DNA of 64,000 nucleotides from Ruegeria sp. YS9 (GTDB taxonomy: Bacteria; Pseudomonadota; Alphaproteobacteria; Rhodobacterales; Rhodobacteraceae): positions 529,001-593,000 of the forward strand of contig NZ_CP102409.1 in assembly GCF_024628725.1 (NCBI RefSeq), given 5' to 3'. The position numbers and the translations under genes were made by a program. Position 1 is the first letter of the stretch, and every line of letters starts with the position of its first letter. Shown in pieces: positions 19,046 through 27,520 of the stretch. Under the pieces are notes generated by a model that worked only from the letters and a program-made list of their open reading frames with translations, was not told where the DNA came from and searched no databases.

Positions 19046-19543
19046 GTGTCCGAGAATCAAAGCCGTCTGGATCTGTTCATCGATCGCATGGTGTCACAGC
19101 GCGCTTGTCTGGATCACGCAATCCGGCTCACTGCGGGCATGACGGGTCCGGTGTTCGAATTGGGTTTGGGCAACGGGCGTACATATCACCATCTTGTGCA
19201 GCACATGGATGGCCGCCCGGTCTATGTGTTCGAACGCGCGGTGGCCTCGCACCCCGACTCGACCCCGCCCGAAGATCGCGTGATTCTGGGCGATGTGCGG
19301 GACACCCTGCCTGCATCGGTTGAACGGTTCGGCGCGTCAGCCAGCCTGATCCACGCGGATCTTGGTGGGCACAATCGCGAAAAGAATGACAAATTCGCGC
19401 GGTTTGTATCTCCGCTCATCGAGCCTTTGCTTGCTCCGGGCGGGCTGATGGTCTCGAGTGATCGGATGTATTTCGAGGGGCTGACCGAGATGCCGTTGCC
19501 CGAAGGCGCCGTTGAAGGGCGCTGTTTCATCTATCGCCGCTGA
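19046..19543 (+). CDS. Small class I SAM-dependent methyltransferase (copy B)
   Basis: A 165-residue relative of the gene at 2246-2722. Motif I at 38-49 reads ELGLGNGRTYHH, followed by SHPDSTPP, and both proteins end in a similar strand (DRMYFEGL here). The frame is open back to 18866, but a GTG at 19046 preceded by AGGAG at 19031 gives a start that aligns with copy A, so that is used. Substrate unknown. It is followed 18 bases later by a glutathione S-transferase gene and may be cotranscribed with it. Confidence 0.75.
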   Translation: MSENQSRLDLFIDRMVSQRACLDHAIRLTAGMTGPVFELGLGNGRTYHHLVQHMDGRPVYVFERAVASHPDSTPPEDRVILGDVRDTLPASVERFGASASLIHADLGGHNREKNDKFARFVSPLIEPLLAPGGLMVSSDRMYFEGLTEMPLPEGAVEGRCFIYRR

Positions 19544-19561
19544 CCGAAAAGGGGTAACGGC

Positions 19562-20191
19562 ATGATTTTTTACGACTGCTCCACTGCTCCGAGCCCGCGC
19601 CGCGCGCGGATGTTCATTGCCGAAAAAGGGTTGGATATCGAAACCCGTGAGGTCTCGATTGCGAAAGGTGAACAATTGAGCGAAGCCTTTCGCGCCGTGA
19701 ACCCACGGGCCACGATACCGGTTCTGGTAACGGATGACGGAACCGTTCTGACGGAAAACCTGGGCATTGCCGCTTTTCTTGAGGCGCAGTTTCCTGAACC
19801 GCCTTTGATGGGCCGAACCCCCGAGGAAAAGGGTCTGGTCCTGATGTGGAACGCGATTGTCGAACAGCAGGGCGGGGCGCCGATTGCCGAGGCTTTGCGC
19901 AACGGCCATCCCGCCTTCAAGGATCGCGCCATTCCGGGCCCCTCCAATCATGCGCAGATCCCCGAACTTGCGCAGCGCGGGCGCGAGCGTGTGGCATCCT
20001 TCTTTGAAATGCTGGAGTCACGTCTGACGGAAAGCCCGTTTGTGGCCGGTGATGTATTCTCCTTGGCGGATATCTCGGCCTTTGTTTTTGTCGATTTCGC
20101 CCGCGTCATCAAGATGCGTATCCCGGAAGACAACGCCGCCACCCTGGCGTGGTTTCAAGCCATCCAATCTCGACCAAGCGCAAGCCTGTAA
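19562..20191 (+). CDS. Glutathione S-transferase family protein
   Basis: A 209-residue GST. The N-terminal thioredoxin-like domain starts with YDCSTAPSPRRARM, where S or C near the first strand would activate glutathione, and has the cis-proline block ATIPVL and the glutamate/asparagine pair TENLGIAAFLE. The all-helical C-terminal domain contains the conserved FVAGDVFSLADI. Probably conjugates or reduces small electrophiles. The substrate is not apparent; the class resembles bacterial beta/nu-like GSTs. Confidence 0.88.
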   Translation: MIFYDCSTAPSPRRARMFIAEKGLDIETREVSIAKGEQLSEAFRAVNPRATIPVLVTDDGTVLTENLGIAAFLEAQFPEPPLMGRTPEEKGLVLMWNAIVEQQGGAPIAEALRNGHPAFKDRAIPGPSNHAQIPELAQRGRERVASFFEMLESRLTESPFVAGDVFSLADISAFVFVDFARVIKMRIPEDNAATLAWFQAIQSRPSASL

Positions 20192-20228
20192 AACTGCCAA
20201 GCCGAGCCGGGTTGCGTTGTGGTTTGTA

Positions 20229-20249
20229 CTGTACAGAAATGTCTAGACA
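20229..20249. promoter_or_regulatory. Paired palindromes, candidate TetR operator
   Basis: CTGTACAG (20229-20236) and TGTCTAGACA (20240-20249) are perfect palindromes 3 bases apart, 54-74 bases before the start codon of the first gene of the amine operon. That operon encodes a TetR-type regulator, whose dimers bind short palindromes, so autoregulation is likely. Inference from position and symmetry only. Confidence 0.4.
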
Positions 20250-20302
20250 GATGTGAACAGTGCCACTAGCGTCTCCTCAGATTCTGTTCAGGGGAGGTCG
20301 GG

Positions 20303-22705
20303 ATGAAATCCCAATATCGCGTCGTGGTCATCGGAGGAGGCGTTGTCGGGGCCTCGGTTCTGTATCACCTGGCCAAGTTCGGCTGGTCGGATGTGGTCAT
20401 GTTGGAACGCCGGCGGCTGGCGTCTGGGTCGTCCTGGCACGCGGCGGGGGGCATTCATGCTTTGAATGCCGATCCGAACATGGCGTCTTTGCAGGCCTAT
20501 ACCATTGATCTGCTCAGCGAGATCGAAAAGGAATCGGGCCAGAATATCGGCCTGCACATGACCGGTGGTCTGACGCTGGCGGGAACCCCCGAGCGGTGGG
20601 AGTGGTTGCAAGCCAATTACCGCATCTTCCAGTCCATCGGCATCGACGATTGTGAATTGCTGTCCCCGGAAGAGGCGCAGAAGCGCTGCCCGATCATGTC
20701 CACCGACGGCATTCTGGGCGCGATGTGGGCCGACCGCGAAGGCTATATCGACACCACCGGCACCGTGCAGGCCTATGCCAGTGCCGCCAAGAAGCGCGGT
20801 GCCGAGTATTATGAGGAAACCAAGGTTGAGGAACTGATCCAGACGGCGGATGGCTGGCAGGTGGTGACCGACCGGGGCACGATCACCTGCGAACATGTGG
20901 TCAACGCTGCCGGCCTGTGGGCCAAGCAGGTGGGGCGCATGGCAGGGGTCGAACTGCCGGTTTCTCCGCTGAAACACCATTACCTGATCACCGACACGGT
21001 GCCCGAGGTCGCAGCGGCTGATTTCGAGATGCCGATGACCGTGGATCTTGAGGGCTTCACCTATATGCGGCAGGACCAGAAGGGCGTTCTGGTGGGCATC
21101 TACGAGGTCGATCACGAACACTGGGCCATGGACGGCGCGCCGTGGAATTATGGCGAAGAGCTATTCCAGGAGCAGCTGGACCGCATCGAAAACGAACTGA
21201 CGCTGGGGTTCGAACGCTATCCGGCGATCCAGAACGTGGGCATCAAGACATGGGTGAACGGCGCGTTCACCTTCTCGCCCGACGGCAACCCTCTGGTCGG
21301 TCCGGTGCCGGGCAAGCGCGGCTATTGGACCGCCTGCGCGGTGATGGCCGGGTTTCTGCAAGGCGGCGGCGTCGGCAAGACGCTGGCCGAATGGATGATC
21401 CATGGCGAGCCCGAGGCCGACGCCTGGCCGATGGATGTGGCGCGCTATGGCGACTATGCCCAGAACAAGCGCTATATCCGCGAGACGACCGGGCAGTTCT
21501 ATTCCCGCCGCTTCGTGATGACCTATCCGAACGAGCAACTGCCCGCCGGACGGCCGCTGAAAATGGCACCGGCGCATGATGCAATGACCGAGGCGGGTTG
21601 CAAATGGGGCGTTAGCTGGGACCTTGAAGTACCGCTTTATTTCGCGCCGAAAGGGTTCGAGGAAACGCCGACGCTCAAGCGTTCGAACGCGCATGACATC
21701 GTGGCCGAGGAATGCAAAGTGATCCGCGAAGGTGCGGGCTTGCTGGATATTTCGGGCTTTTCGCGGTTCGAGGTTTCCGGTCCGAATGCGGAAGCCTGGC
21801 TGGATAAAGTAATGGCCTCCAAGCTCCCCGCTCCGGGTCGTGCGAAACTGGCCCCGATGCTGGGTGAGGATGGGCGCCTGAAGGGCGATCTGACGGTGCT
21901 CAACTGGGGCGACGGGACCTGGTGGATCATGGGCAGCTATTACCTGCGGGCCTGGCATATGCGCTGGTTCGACGATCACATGATGGATGGGGTCAATATC
22001 CGTGATCTGGGCGAGGAATACTGTGGCTTTGCCGTGGTCGGGCCGAAGTCACAGGCGATTGTCGAAAAACTGGCGGAACAGGATATTTCGGGCTTGAAAT
22101 TCATGGGCTGCGGCGATTTCGATATCGGCCTCGTGCGCGCCCGCGTCGCCCGCATGTCGGTGACCGGAGAAAAAGGGTACGAGATCAACTGCCGCTATGG
22201 CGACCACATCAAGCTGCGCCGCATCCTGCTGGAAGCGGGGGCCGGGGAAGGTATCCGCGAATGCGGCTTCAACGCGATGCTGTCAACACGGCTCGAGAAG
22301 AGCTTTGGCATTTGGTCGGCAGAGTTCACGCAGGCCTATACACCGGGCATGACCGGAATGGATCGCTGGATCGACTGGGACAAGGACTTTGTTGGAAAGG
22401 CGGGCGCGATTGCCGAACGTGACGGCAACGGCCCCGCGCAAGTTCAGGCGACACTGGAAATTGATGCACTGGATGCAGATGCCAGCGGATACGAACCGGT
22501 CTGGGCCAATGGCGAGCGTGTTGGCTTCGTAACCTCGGGCGGCTACGGGCATTATACCGGCAAGTCTTTGGCGATGGCCCTGATCGATCGGGACAAGGCG
22601 GAACCGGGCACGGAACTGTCCGTCCATGTGGTGGGCGTTGAACGTCCGGCGCGCGTGATTGCGCCGTCGCCTTATGATCCTCAGGGCAAAGCGATGCGAG
22701 GCTGA
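20303..22705 (+). CDS. Dimethylglycine/sarcosine dehydrogenase-like flavoprotein with GcvT domains
   Basis: An 800-residue FAD-dependent amine demethylase. The N-terminal DAO domain starts with the dinucleotide-binding VVVIGGGVVGASVLYHLAKF and has SGSSWHAAGG near 42-51, where the His is the covalent FAD attachment site in dimethylglycine dehydrogenase. The C-terminal half (from about 430) is the GcvT-like tetrahydrofolate-binding aminomethyltransferase domain, with the conserved GEKGYEI block. It should oxidise an N-methyl group and pass it to tetrahydrofolate. A good ribosome site (GGGGAGG) precedes ATG 20303. It is followed 2 bases later by the MttB-like gene, suggesting successive demethylation of a quaternary or tertiary amine. 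Confidence 0.85.
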   Translation: MKSQYRVVVIGGGVVGASVLYHLAKFGWSDVVMLERRRLASGSSWHAAGGIHALNADPNMASLQAYTIDLLSEIEKESGQNIGLHMTGGLTLAGTPERWEWLQANYRIFQSIGIDDCELLSPEEAQKRCPIMSTDGILGAMWADREGYIDTTGTVQAYASAAKKRGAEYYEETKVEELIQTADGWQVVTDRGTITCEHVVNAAGLWAKQVGRMAGVELPVSPLKHHYLITDTVPEVAAADFEMPMTVDLEGFTYMRQDQKGVLVGIYEVDHEHWAMDGAPWNYGEELFQEQLDRIENELTLGFERYPAIQNVGIKTWVNGAFTFSPDGNPLVGPVPGKRGYWTACAVMAGFLQGGGVGKTLAEWMIHGEPEADAWPMDVARYGDYAQNKRYIRETTGQFYSRRFVMTYPNEQLPAGRPLKMAPAHDAMTEAGCKWGVSWDLEVPLYFAPKGFEETPTLKRSNAHDIVAEECKVIREGAGLLDISGFSRFEVSGPNAEAWLDKVMASKLPAPGRAKLAPMLGEDGRLKGDLTVLNWGDGTWWIMGSYYLRAWHMRWFDDHMMDGVNIRDLGEEYCGFAVVGPKSQAIVEKLAEQDISGLKFMGCGDFDIGLVRARVARMSVTGEKGYEINCRYGDHIKLRRILLEAGAGEGIRECGFNAMLSTRLEKSFGIWSAEFTQAYTPGMTGMDRWIDWDKDFVGKAGAIAERDGNGPAQVQATLEIDALDADASGYEPVWANGERVGFVTSGGYGHYTGKSLAMALIDRDKAEPGTELSVHVVGVERPARVIAPSPYDPQGKAMRG

Positions 22706-22707
22706 TC

Positions 22708-24252
22708 ATGACTGCTGCGGAGCGCGGACGCCGACGGCGGGGGCGGGGGGCTGAAGCCGCCCCGCAGCCCGGTCGCGATGTGAACTATCGCCAGCTCAGG
22801 AATCCTTTTCCATTGATGGAAGTGTTCCCGGCCGACCAAATCGCGGACATGCATGACACCGCGTTGCGGACTCTGGAAGAGTTGGGGGTAAAGACCCTGC
22901 TTCCCGAGGCGCGGAAACTGTTCAAACAGGGTGGCGCGCGGGTGGATGAAGACAGTGAGATGGTTTTTTTCGGGCGCGAGATGGTTGAAGCCGCAGTCGC
23001 GTCAGCGCCCAAATCCATCGGCTGTCGCGCCGGTGCCCGGCGTCGCGATTTCACGCTGGAATTGGGCTCTTTGGTATTCCAGCCCGGAGCCGGCGCCCCG
23101 AATGCCACCGATCTTGAACGCGGTCGGCGCCCGGCGACGGGTCAGGATTATCTGGAGTTCCTCAAGCTCACCCATCATTTCGACGTGTTCCAGATGATCT
23201 CGCCACAGGTCGAGCCGCAGGATGTGCCGACCCATCTGCGTCATTACTTCACGACTCGGGCGCAGATGGAACTGACAGACAAGTTTCCGTTCTTCTTTTC
23301 GCGTGGAACCCCGCAGGTGATGGACTGCTTTGAGATGCTGACCACGGCCCGCGGTCTTTCGGATGATGCGTTCCGGGGCCATGCCCACTGCTACACCATC
23401 ATCAACACCAACAGCCCGCGCACGTTGGATATTCCCATGGCGCAAGGTCTGATCGACTTTGCCCGCCACGGTCAGATGTCGATCATCACACCCTTTACCC
23501 TGATGGGCGCGATGGCACCGATCACCGTGGCCGGGGCGATCACCTTGTCTCATGCCGAGGCCCTTGCCGCGCTGACTTTGACCCAACTTGCCAATCCTGG
23601 TGCTCCGGTCTGCTATGGCACGTTCACCAGTAATGTTGACATGAAGTCCGGCGCGCCCGCCTTTGGGACGCCGTCGCACTTTCAGGCATCGCTGGCTGCC
23701 GGTCAACTGGCGCGGCATCTTGGTTTGCCCTGGCGTTCGGCTGCCGGATCGGCGTCAAACATCAACGACGTGCAGGCCGCGAACGAGAACCAGTTTGGCC
23801 TTTGGGGATGCCTGATGGCCGGGGCAACGGTGATCATCCACTCCGCAGGCTGGTTGGAAGGAGGGTTGACGGTTTCCTTCGAAAAGCTGGTCTGCGATGC
23901 GGAAGTGCTGAACATGGTCGCCGAACTGTGCGCAGGTGCGCAGGCGGGGCCGTCCGAGATTGGGTTTGAATCTGCATTGAGTGAGGTTGAACCCAGTGGC
24001 CATTTCTTTGCATCAAGCCAGACGATGGAGCGCTACAACACTGAATTCTATCAACCGCATGTCCATGACTACGCCAATTTCGGCACATGGGCCGAGCGCG
24101 GGTCGGTGGACGCAAACCATCGGGCAACGGACGTTTGGAAGGGCATTCTGAATGACTTTCAGGCGCCCGCTGTCGACAATGATCGGATAGGTGATTTACA
24201 TGACTTCATTGCCCGTCGTACCGCCGATGGCGGGGCACCGCCGGAGAGTTGA
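22708..24252 (+). CDS. Trimethylamine methyltransferase (MttB) superfamily protein, non-pyrrolysine
   Basis: A 514-residue MttB-family (COG5598) protein. Recognisable blocks are ALRTLEELGVKTLLPEA near the N-terminus, GRRPATGQDYLEFLKL and GAMAPITVAGAITLSHAEALA in the barrel. The frame is continuous with no in-frame amber codon, so it is not a pyrrolysine enzyme; such members, for example the glycine-betaine methyltransferase MtgB, act on quaternary amines. No corrinoid protein gene is near, which MttB chemistry normally needs. The extreme N-terminus is Arg-rich. It lies between the dehydrogenase (2-base gap) and the regulator (no gap). Confidence 0.82.
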   Translation: MTAAERGRRRRGRGAEAAPQPGRDVNYRQLRNPFPLMEVFPADQIADMHDTALRTLEELGVKTLLPEARKLFKQGGARVDEDSEMVFFGREMVEAAVASAPKSIGCRAGARRRDFTLELGSLVFQPGAGAPNATDLERGRRPATGQDYLEFLKLTHHFDVFQMISPQVEPQDVPTHLRHYFTTRAQMELTDKFPFFFSRGTPQVMDCFEMLTTARGLSDDAFRGHAHCYTIINTNSPRTLDIPMAQGLIDFARHGQMSIITPFTLMGAMAPITVAGAITLSHAEALAALTLTQLANPGAPVCYGTFTSNVDMKSGAPAFGTPSHFQASLAAGQLARHLGLPWRSAAGSASNINDVQAANENQFGLWGCLMAGATVIIHSAGWLEGGLTVSFEKLVCDAEVLNMVAELCAGAQAGPSEIGFESALSEVEPSGHFFASSQTMERYNTEFYQPHVHDYANFGTWAERGSVDANHRATDVWKGILNDFQAPAVDNDRIGDLHDFIARRTADGGAPPES

Positions 24253-24927
24253 ATGAGCCCGAAACCGATCCTTCATCGCGATGACCCCGAGGCCGAGCCC
24301 TTGATCGGCAACATCAAGGTCACGCGTGACGACTGGCTGAACGTGGCGATGGATGTGCTGATTTCGGACGGGGTGGATCAGATCAAGGTTCTGAACCTGG
24401 CCGAACGGATGGCAGTATCGCGGTCGTCGTTCTATTGGTACTTCAAATCCCGACAAGAGTTGCTGGATGCGCTGCTGGCCCGCTGGCAGGCCACCAACAC
24501 AGCCGCTTTGATCGCGCAGGCCGAAGCTCCGGCCAAGACGATCACAGCGGCCGTCTGCAACGTTCATCGGTGCGTGGTGAACACCGATTTGTTCGATACT
24601 GCGCTGGATTTTGCCGTACGTGACTGGGCGCGAAAATCAGGCAAGGTGCGGCGTATGCTGGACCAGTCGGACGCCCGCAGGCTGGAAGCCCTGCACGCCA
24701 TGTTCGCCCGCTACGGCTATTCCGAGATCGAAGCCGAAACCCGGGCACGCGTGCTGTATTACATGCAGATCGGTTATGATCTGGCGCAATTGAACGAACC
24801 TATCGAGATGCGGCTGTCGATGGTGCCGCATTACCTTTACGCCTTCACAGGTGTCGAGCCGAAGCCTGAAGAAGTTGAAGAATTCAGCGCGTATTCTCTG
24901 CGCTTTTGGAAAGGAAACCAGACATGA
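24253..24927 (+). CDS. TetR/AcrR family transcriptional regulator
   Basis: A 224-residue repressor-type protein. The helix-turn-helix is LNLAERMAVSRSSFYWYFKS at about 47-66, with the Y-W-Y-F pattern typical of TetR recognition helices, and a helical ligand-binding C-terminus. The ATG directly follows the stop of the MttB-like gene and its stop overlaps the next start, so it is inside the operon it probably controls. Candidate operators are at 20229-20249. The ligand is likely a methylated amine (inference). Confidence 0.85.
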   Translation: MSPKPILHRDDPEAEPLIGNIKVTRDDWLNVAMDVLISDGVDQIKVLNLAERMAVSRSSFYWYFKSRQELLDALLARWQATNTAALIAQAEAPAKTITAAVCNVHRCVVNTDLFDTALDFAVRDWARKSGKVRRMLDQSDARRLEALHAMFARYGYSEIEAETRARVLYYMQIGYDLAQLNEPIEMRLSMVPHYLYAFTGVEPKPEEVEEFSAYSLRFWKGNQT

Positions 24928-26228
24928 GCCAACCAGACGCAATCATCATCGGTACTGGCGTGATCGGCGCGGCCATTGCGTTCGAGATGTCCAAGGCAGG
25001 TTGGAAAACCCTGTCATTGGACCGGAATTCTCAGGTCGGGCACGGTTCTACCGCGGGGTCCTGCGCAATTATCCGGATGCATTATTCCACATTCGATGGA
25101 ACCGCGTTTGCCTGGGAAGGCTACCACTACTGGCGCGACTGGGCCGAGTATCTTGGCTTGCCGCAAGACGCCAACCTTGCGCAGTTCCGCGAAACCGGCT
25201 GTCTGGTCATGAAGACCGAGGCGAACGGGATGCTGGAGAAGCACATGCGCAATTCGTCCGAGCTGGATTGCCCGTTCGAGGAATGGTCAGGTGAAAAAGT
25301 GCTGGACCGTTTGCCGGTCTATTCGCTGGACAGCTTTGCCCCGGCGCGGCGCATGGACGATCCGGAATTCGGCCAGCCCAACGGGCGCAAAATGACGGGC
25401 GGGGTATACTGGCCTCAGGCGGGCTATGTCACCGACCCGGCCCTGTCGGCGCAGAACCTGATGGATGCTGCGAAGCTGCACGGGGCCGAGGTGCGTACCG
25501 GCGCTGAAGTCACGGAGATCCTGACCGAGGGCGGGCGCGTTTCCGGCGTCAAGCTGGCTTCGGGCGAGGAAATCCACGCCAAGGTCGTTGTCAATGTTGC
25601 GGGACCTGGTTCGTCGATCATCAACAAGATGGCCGGCGTTCTGGACGATATGACCATCAAAACCCGGCCCTTGCGGCAGGAGGTCGTGCATGTTCCCGCC
25701 CCCGAAGGGTTCGATTTTGAACACGACGGAACCATCGTTTCGGACAGTGACATCGCCTGCTATTGCCGCCCGGAACACGGCAATCACATCCTTGTCGGAT
25801 CGGAAGACCCGGAATGTGATCCGCATCAGTGGTGCGAGGACGATGTGAACTACAATCGGGAATTCACCGACCAATGGACCACACAGGCCATGCGGTACGC
25901 GCAGCGTGTGCCCAGCCTTGGCATTCCTTCAAAAACGCGGGGCGTGGTTGACCTGTATGATGCGTCTACCGACTGGATTCCGATCTATGACAAATCCAGC
26001 CTGCCGGGGTTCTACATGGCCTGTGGTTCCAGCGGAAACCAGTACAAGAATGCGCCGATTGCGGGCAAGATGATGGCGGCACTGATCGATTACTGTGAAA
26101 ACGGCGCCGATCACGACGCGAACCCTTTGCAGTTCGAATTGCCATACATCAAGCGGGCAATCGACGTGGGTTTCTACTCACGCAAACGCCCGATCAATGA
26201 GGAAAGCAGTTTCTCGGTTCTGGGCTAG
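24924..26228 (+). CDS. FAD-dependent oxidoreductase of the DAO / sarcosine oxidase-beta type
   Basis: A 434-residue flavoprotein. The N-terminal Rossmann motif is IIIGTGVIGAAIAFEMSK, followed by GHGSTAGSCAIIR. No GcvT domain follows, so it is a single-domain amine oxidase/dehydrogenase. ATG 24924 overlaps the TetR stop by four bases and is preceded by AAGGAAA; a frame from 24906 is longer but lies inside the regulator gene. It is the last gene of the four-gene amine operon and could oxidise the next less-methylated product, such as sarcosine (inference). Confidence 0.83.
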   Translation: MSQPDAIIIGTGVIGAAIAFEMSKAGWKTLSLDRNSQVGHGSTAGSCAIIRMHYSTFDGTAFAWEGYHYWRDWAEYLGLPQDANLAQFRETGCLVMKTEANGMLEKHMRNSSELDCPFEEWSGEKVLDRLPVYSLDSFAPARRMDDPEFGQPNGRKMTGGVYWPQAGYVTDPALSAQNLMDAAKLHGAEVRTGAEVTEILTEGGRVSGVKLASGEEIHAKVVVNVAGPGSSIINKMAGVLDDMTIKTRPLRQEVVHVPAPEGFDFEHDGTIVSDSDIACYCRPEHGNHILVGSEDPECDPHQWCEDDVNYNREFTDQWTTQAMRYAQRVPSLGIPSKTRGVVDLYDASTDWIPIYDKSSLPGFYMACGSSGNQYKNAPIAGKMMAALIDYCENGADHDANPLQFELPYIKRAIDVGFYSRKRPINEESSFSVLG

Positions 26229-26284
26229 CCGCGTTTCGCAAAAGGTCTATGTCATGTGGGGCTGTCAACAAGCGTGGCCTCACT

Positions 26285-27067
26285 ATGACCGACCCAAAGA
26301 CCACCGTATTGATCCTTGGCAGCGCCCCATCGGCGCTGGCGGCGCGGGCATGGTCGCGCGCGCCTTTCACACATATCGTCGCCATCAACAACGCATGGCG
26401 CATCCGAGAAGACTGGGATTACCTGATCCATCCCGAAGACTTCCCGGCAGAGCGCCGCCCTGATAAAGTTCTTGGTACTCAACACATAGTCACTGCCGAC
26501 GAATACGTCCCAAGACAGAATGACTATGGTGGGTTCGTCTATGCCGGCGGAACGATGGCTTTCACGGCAGGCTATTGGGCTTTGTCAGCCCTGAAGCCGG
26601 ATGTTCTGGCTTTTTCCGGCTGCGACATGATGTATTCAGGATCGGGGCGAACACATTTTTACGGAAACGGCACAGCGGACCCTTTGCGAGAGGACGTGAC
26701 ACTGCGTTCGCTTGAAGCGAAATCCGCCCGTCTGGGGCTTTACGCAGCCGCACAGGGGTGCAGAACCGTGCGGTTGTCCAGCGCGCCAAGCCGGCTTGTA
26801 TTTCCGTCCGTCAACATATCTGACCTGACGACCGTACCGCTTCCCGATGTAACTGCCATGCATAATGTGCGGCAAACTGAAGATGAACTTGGATACTATG
26901 TTGCTTCGGGCCGGTATTGGGAAGTTGAACACAGGTTCGATCCTGATGAGATTGATGTGTTGGATCGGATGTGGCTAAGGGCCTATCAGCTAGCCGTATC
27001 GGAAAACGCGGCCTGGCACGGTCAGGCGGCGGCGAAGGTAACCCAGGCCCAAACCATCGCAACATAA
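26285..27067 (+). CDS. Conserved protein of unknown function, Rossmann-like
   Basis: A 260-residue protein I do not recognise with certainty. It begins with VLILGSAPSALAARAWSR, then AINNAWRIREDWDYLIHPED, and later CDMMYSGSGRTHFYG. This plan resembles DUF115/MptE-like and motility-accessory sugar-phosphate proteins, in which an SxPS loop follows the first strand, but this is a weak likeness. ATG 26285 is chosen because the motif should be near the N-terminus; the open frame starts at 26249. It follows the amine operon by 56 bases and overlaps the convergent DUF3307 gene by 46 bases. Confidence 0.5.
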   Translation: MTDPKTTVLILGSAPSALAARAWSRAPFTHIVAINNAWRIREDWDYLIHPEDFPAERRPDKVLGTQHIVTADEYVPRQNDYGGFVYAGGTMAFTAGYWALSALKPDVLAFSGCDMMYSGSGRTHFYGNGTADPLREDVTLRSLEAKSARLGLYAAAQGCRTVRLSSAPSRLVFPSVNISDLTTVPLPDVTAMHNVRQTEDELGYYVASGRYWEVEHRFDPDEIDVLDRMWLRAYQLAVSENAAWHGQAAAKVTQAQTIAT

Positions 27068-27414
27068 GTCAGGTTGTGCATCAACTGATCCAAACCGGCG
27101 GCGCGCCAAAACGCGGGTTGCGTTGGCTCAAGCCGCTTTTTGTCTGAATAGCTGGCCTTGACGAAATCGATATTGAAATGGATGAACCATTCCAGCGCCG
27201 CGACGATCAGAATAAAAAGCAGCGGCGCGCCGAACACCAAAAAAACGACGACAGAACCCACAACATGCACAGCGGCATGTTGCGCGCGTCCCAAATGAAA
27301 ATACTCACCCCGGCCGGAAAGCATCTTCGGTGTCTGGAGGTAATAGTCAGCGAACATATGCTTGATCAGCAAAAGACAAAGCATAAGAAACACTGCGCCA
27401 ATACTGGCAGTCAA
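27022..27414 (-). CDS. DUF3307 family membrane protein
   Basis: A 130-residue protein with about three hydrophobic segments. The start MLCLLLIKHMFADYYLQTP, with KHMFADY at the end of the first helix, and the HAAVHV and EWFIHFNIDFVK blocks match DUF3307. Function is unknown for the family. Its 3' end overlaps that of the preceding gene on the opposite strand by 46 bases. Confidence 0.75.
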   Translation of the reverse strand: MTASIGAVFLMLCLLLIKHMFADYYLQTPKMLSGRGEYFHLGRAQHAAVHVVGSVVVFLVFGAPLLFILIVAALEWFIHFNIDFVKASYSDKKRLEPTQPAFWRAAGLDQLMHNLTYVAMVWAWVTFAAA

Positions 27415-27474
27415 AAGAACCCTCCCGATATCGTTCTCAAGCCAACATTAGGCAATAAAACGGGCGCGCGTAAA

Positions 27475-27486
27475 TGAACTAGTTCA
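27475..27486. promoter_or_regulatory. Perfect 12-base palindrome
   Basis: TGAACTAGTTCA is fully self-complementary and sits in the short gap between the divergent DUF3307 and ABC/CNB genes, about 60 bases from the former and 35 from the open frame of the latter. A dimeric repressor site is the simplest reading; the regulator is unknown. Confidence 0.4.
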
Positions 27487-27520
27487 CATACGGTCAAGAA
27501 ATTTTCCAAAAGGGAAAAAT

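Noticed and set aside
22708..24252. Possible pyrrolysine MttB
   Set aside because: The frame has no internal amber codon, so no pyrrolysine is needed.
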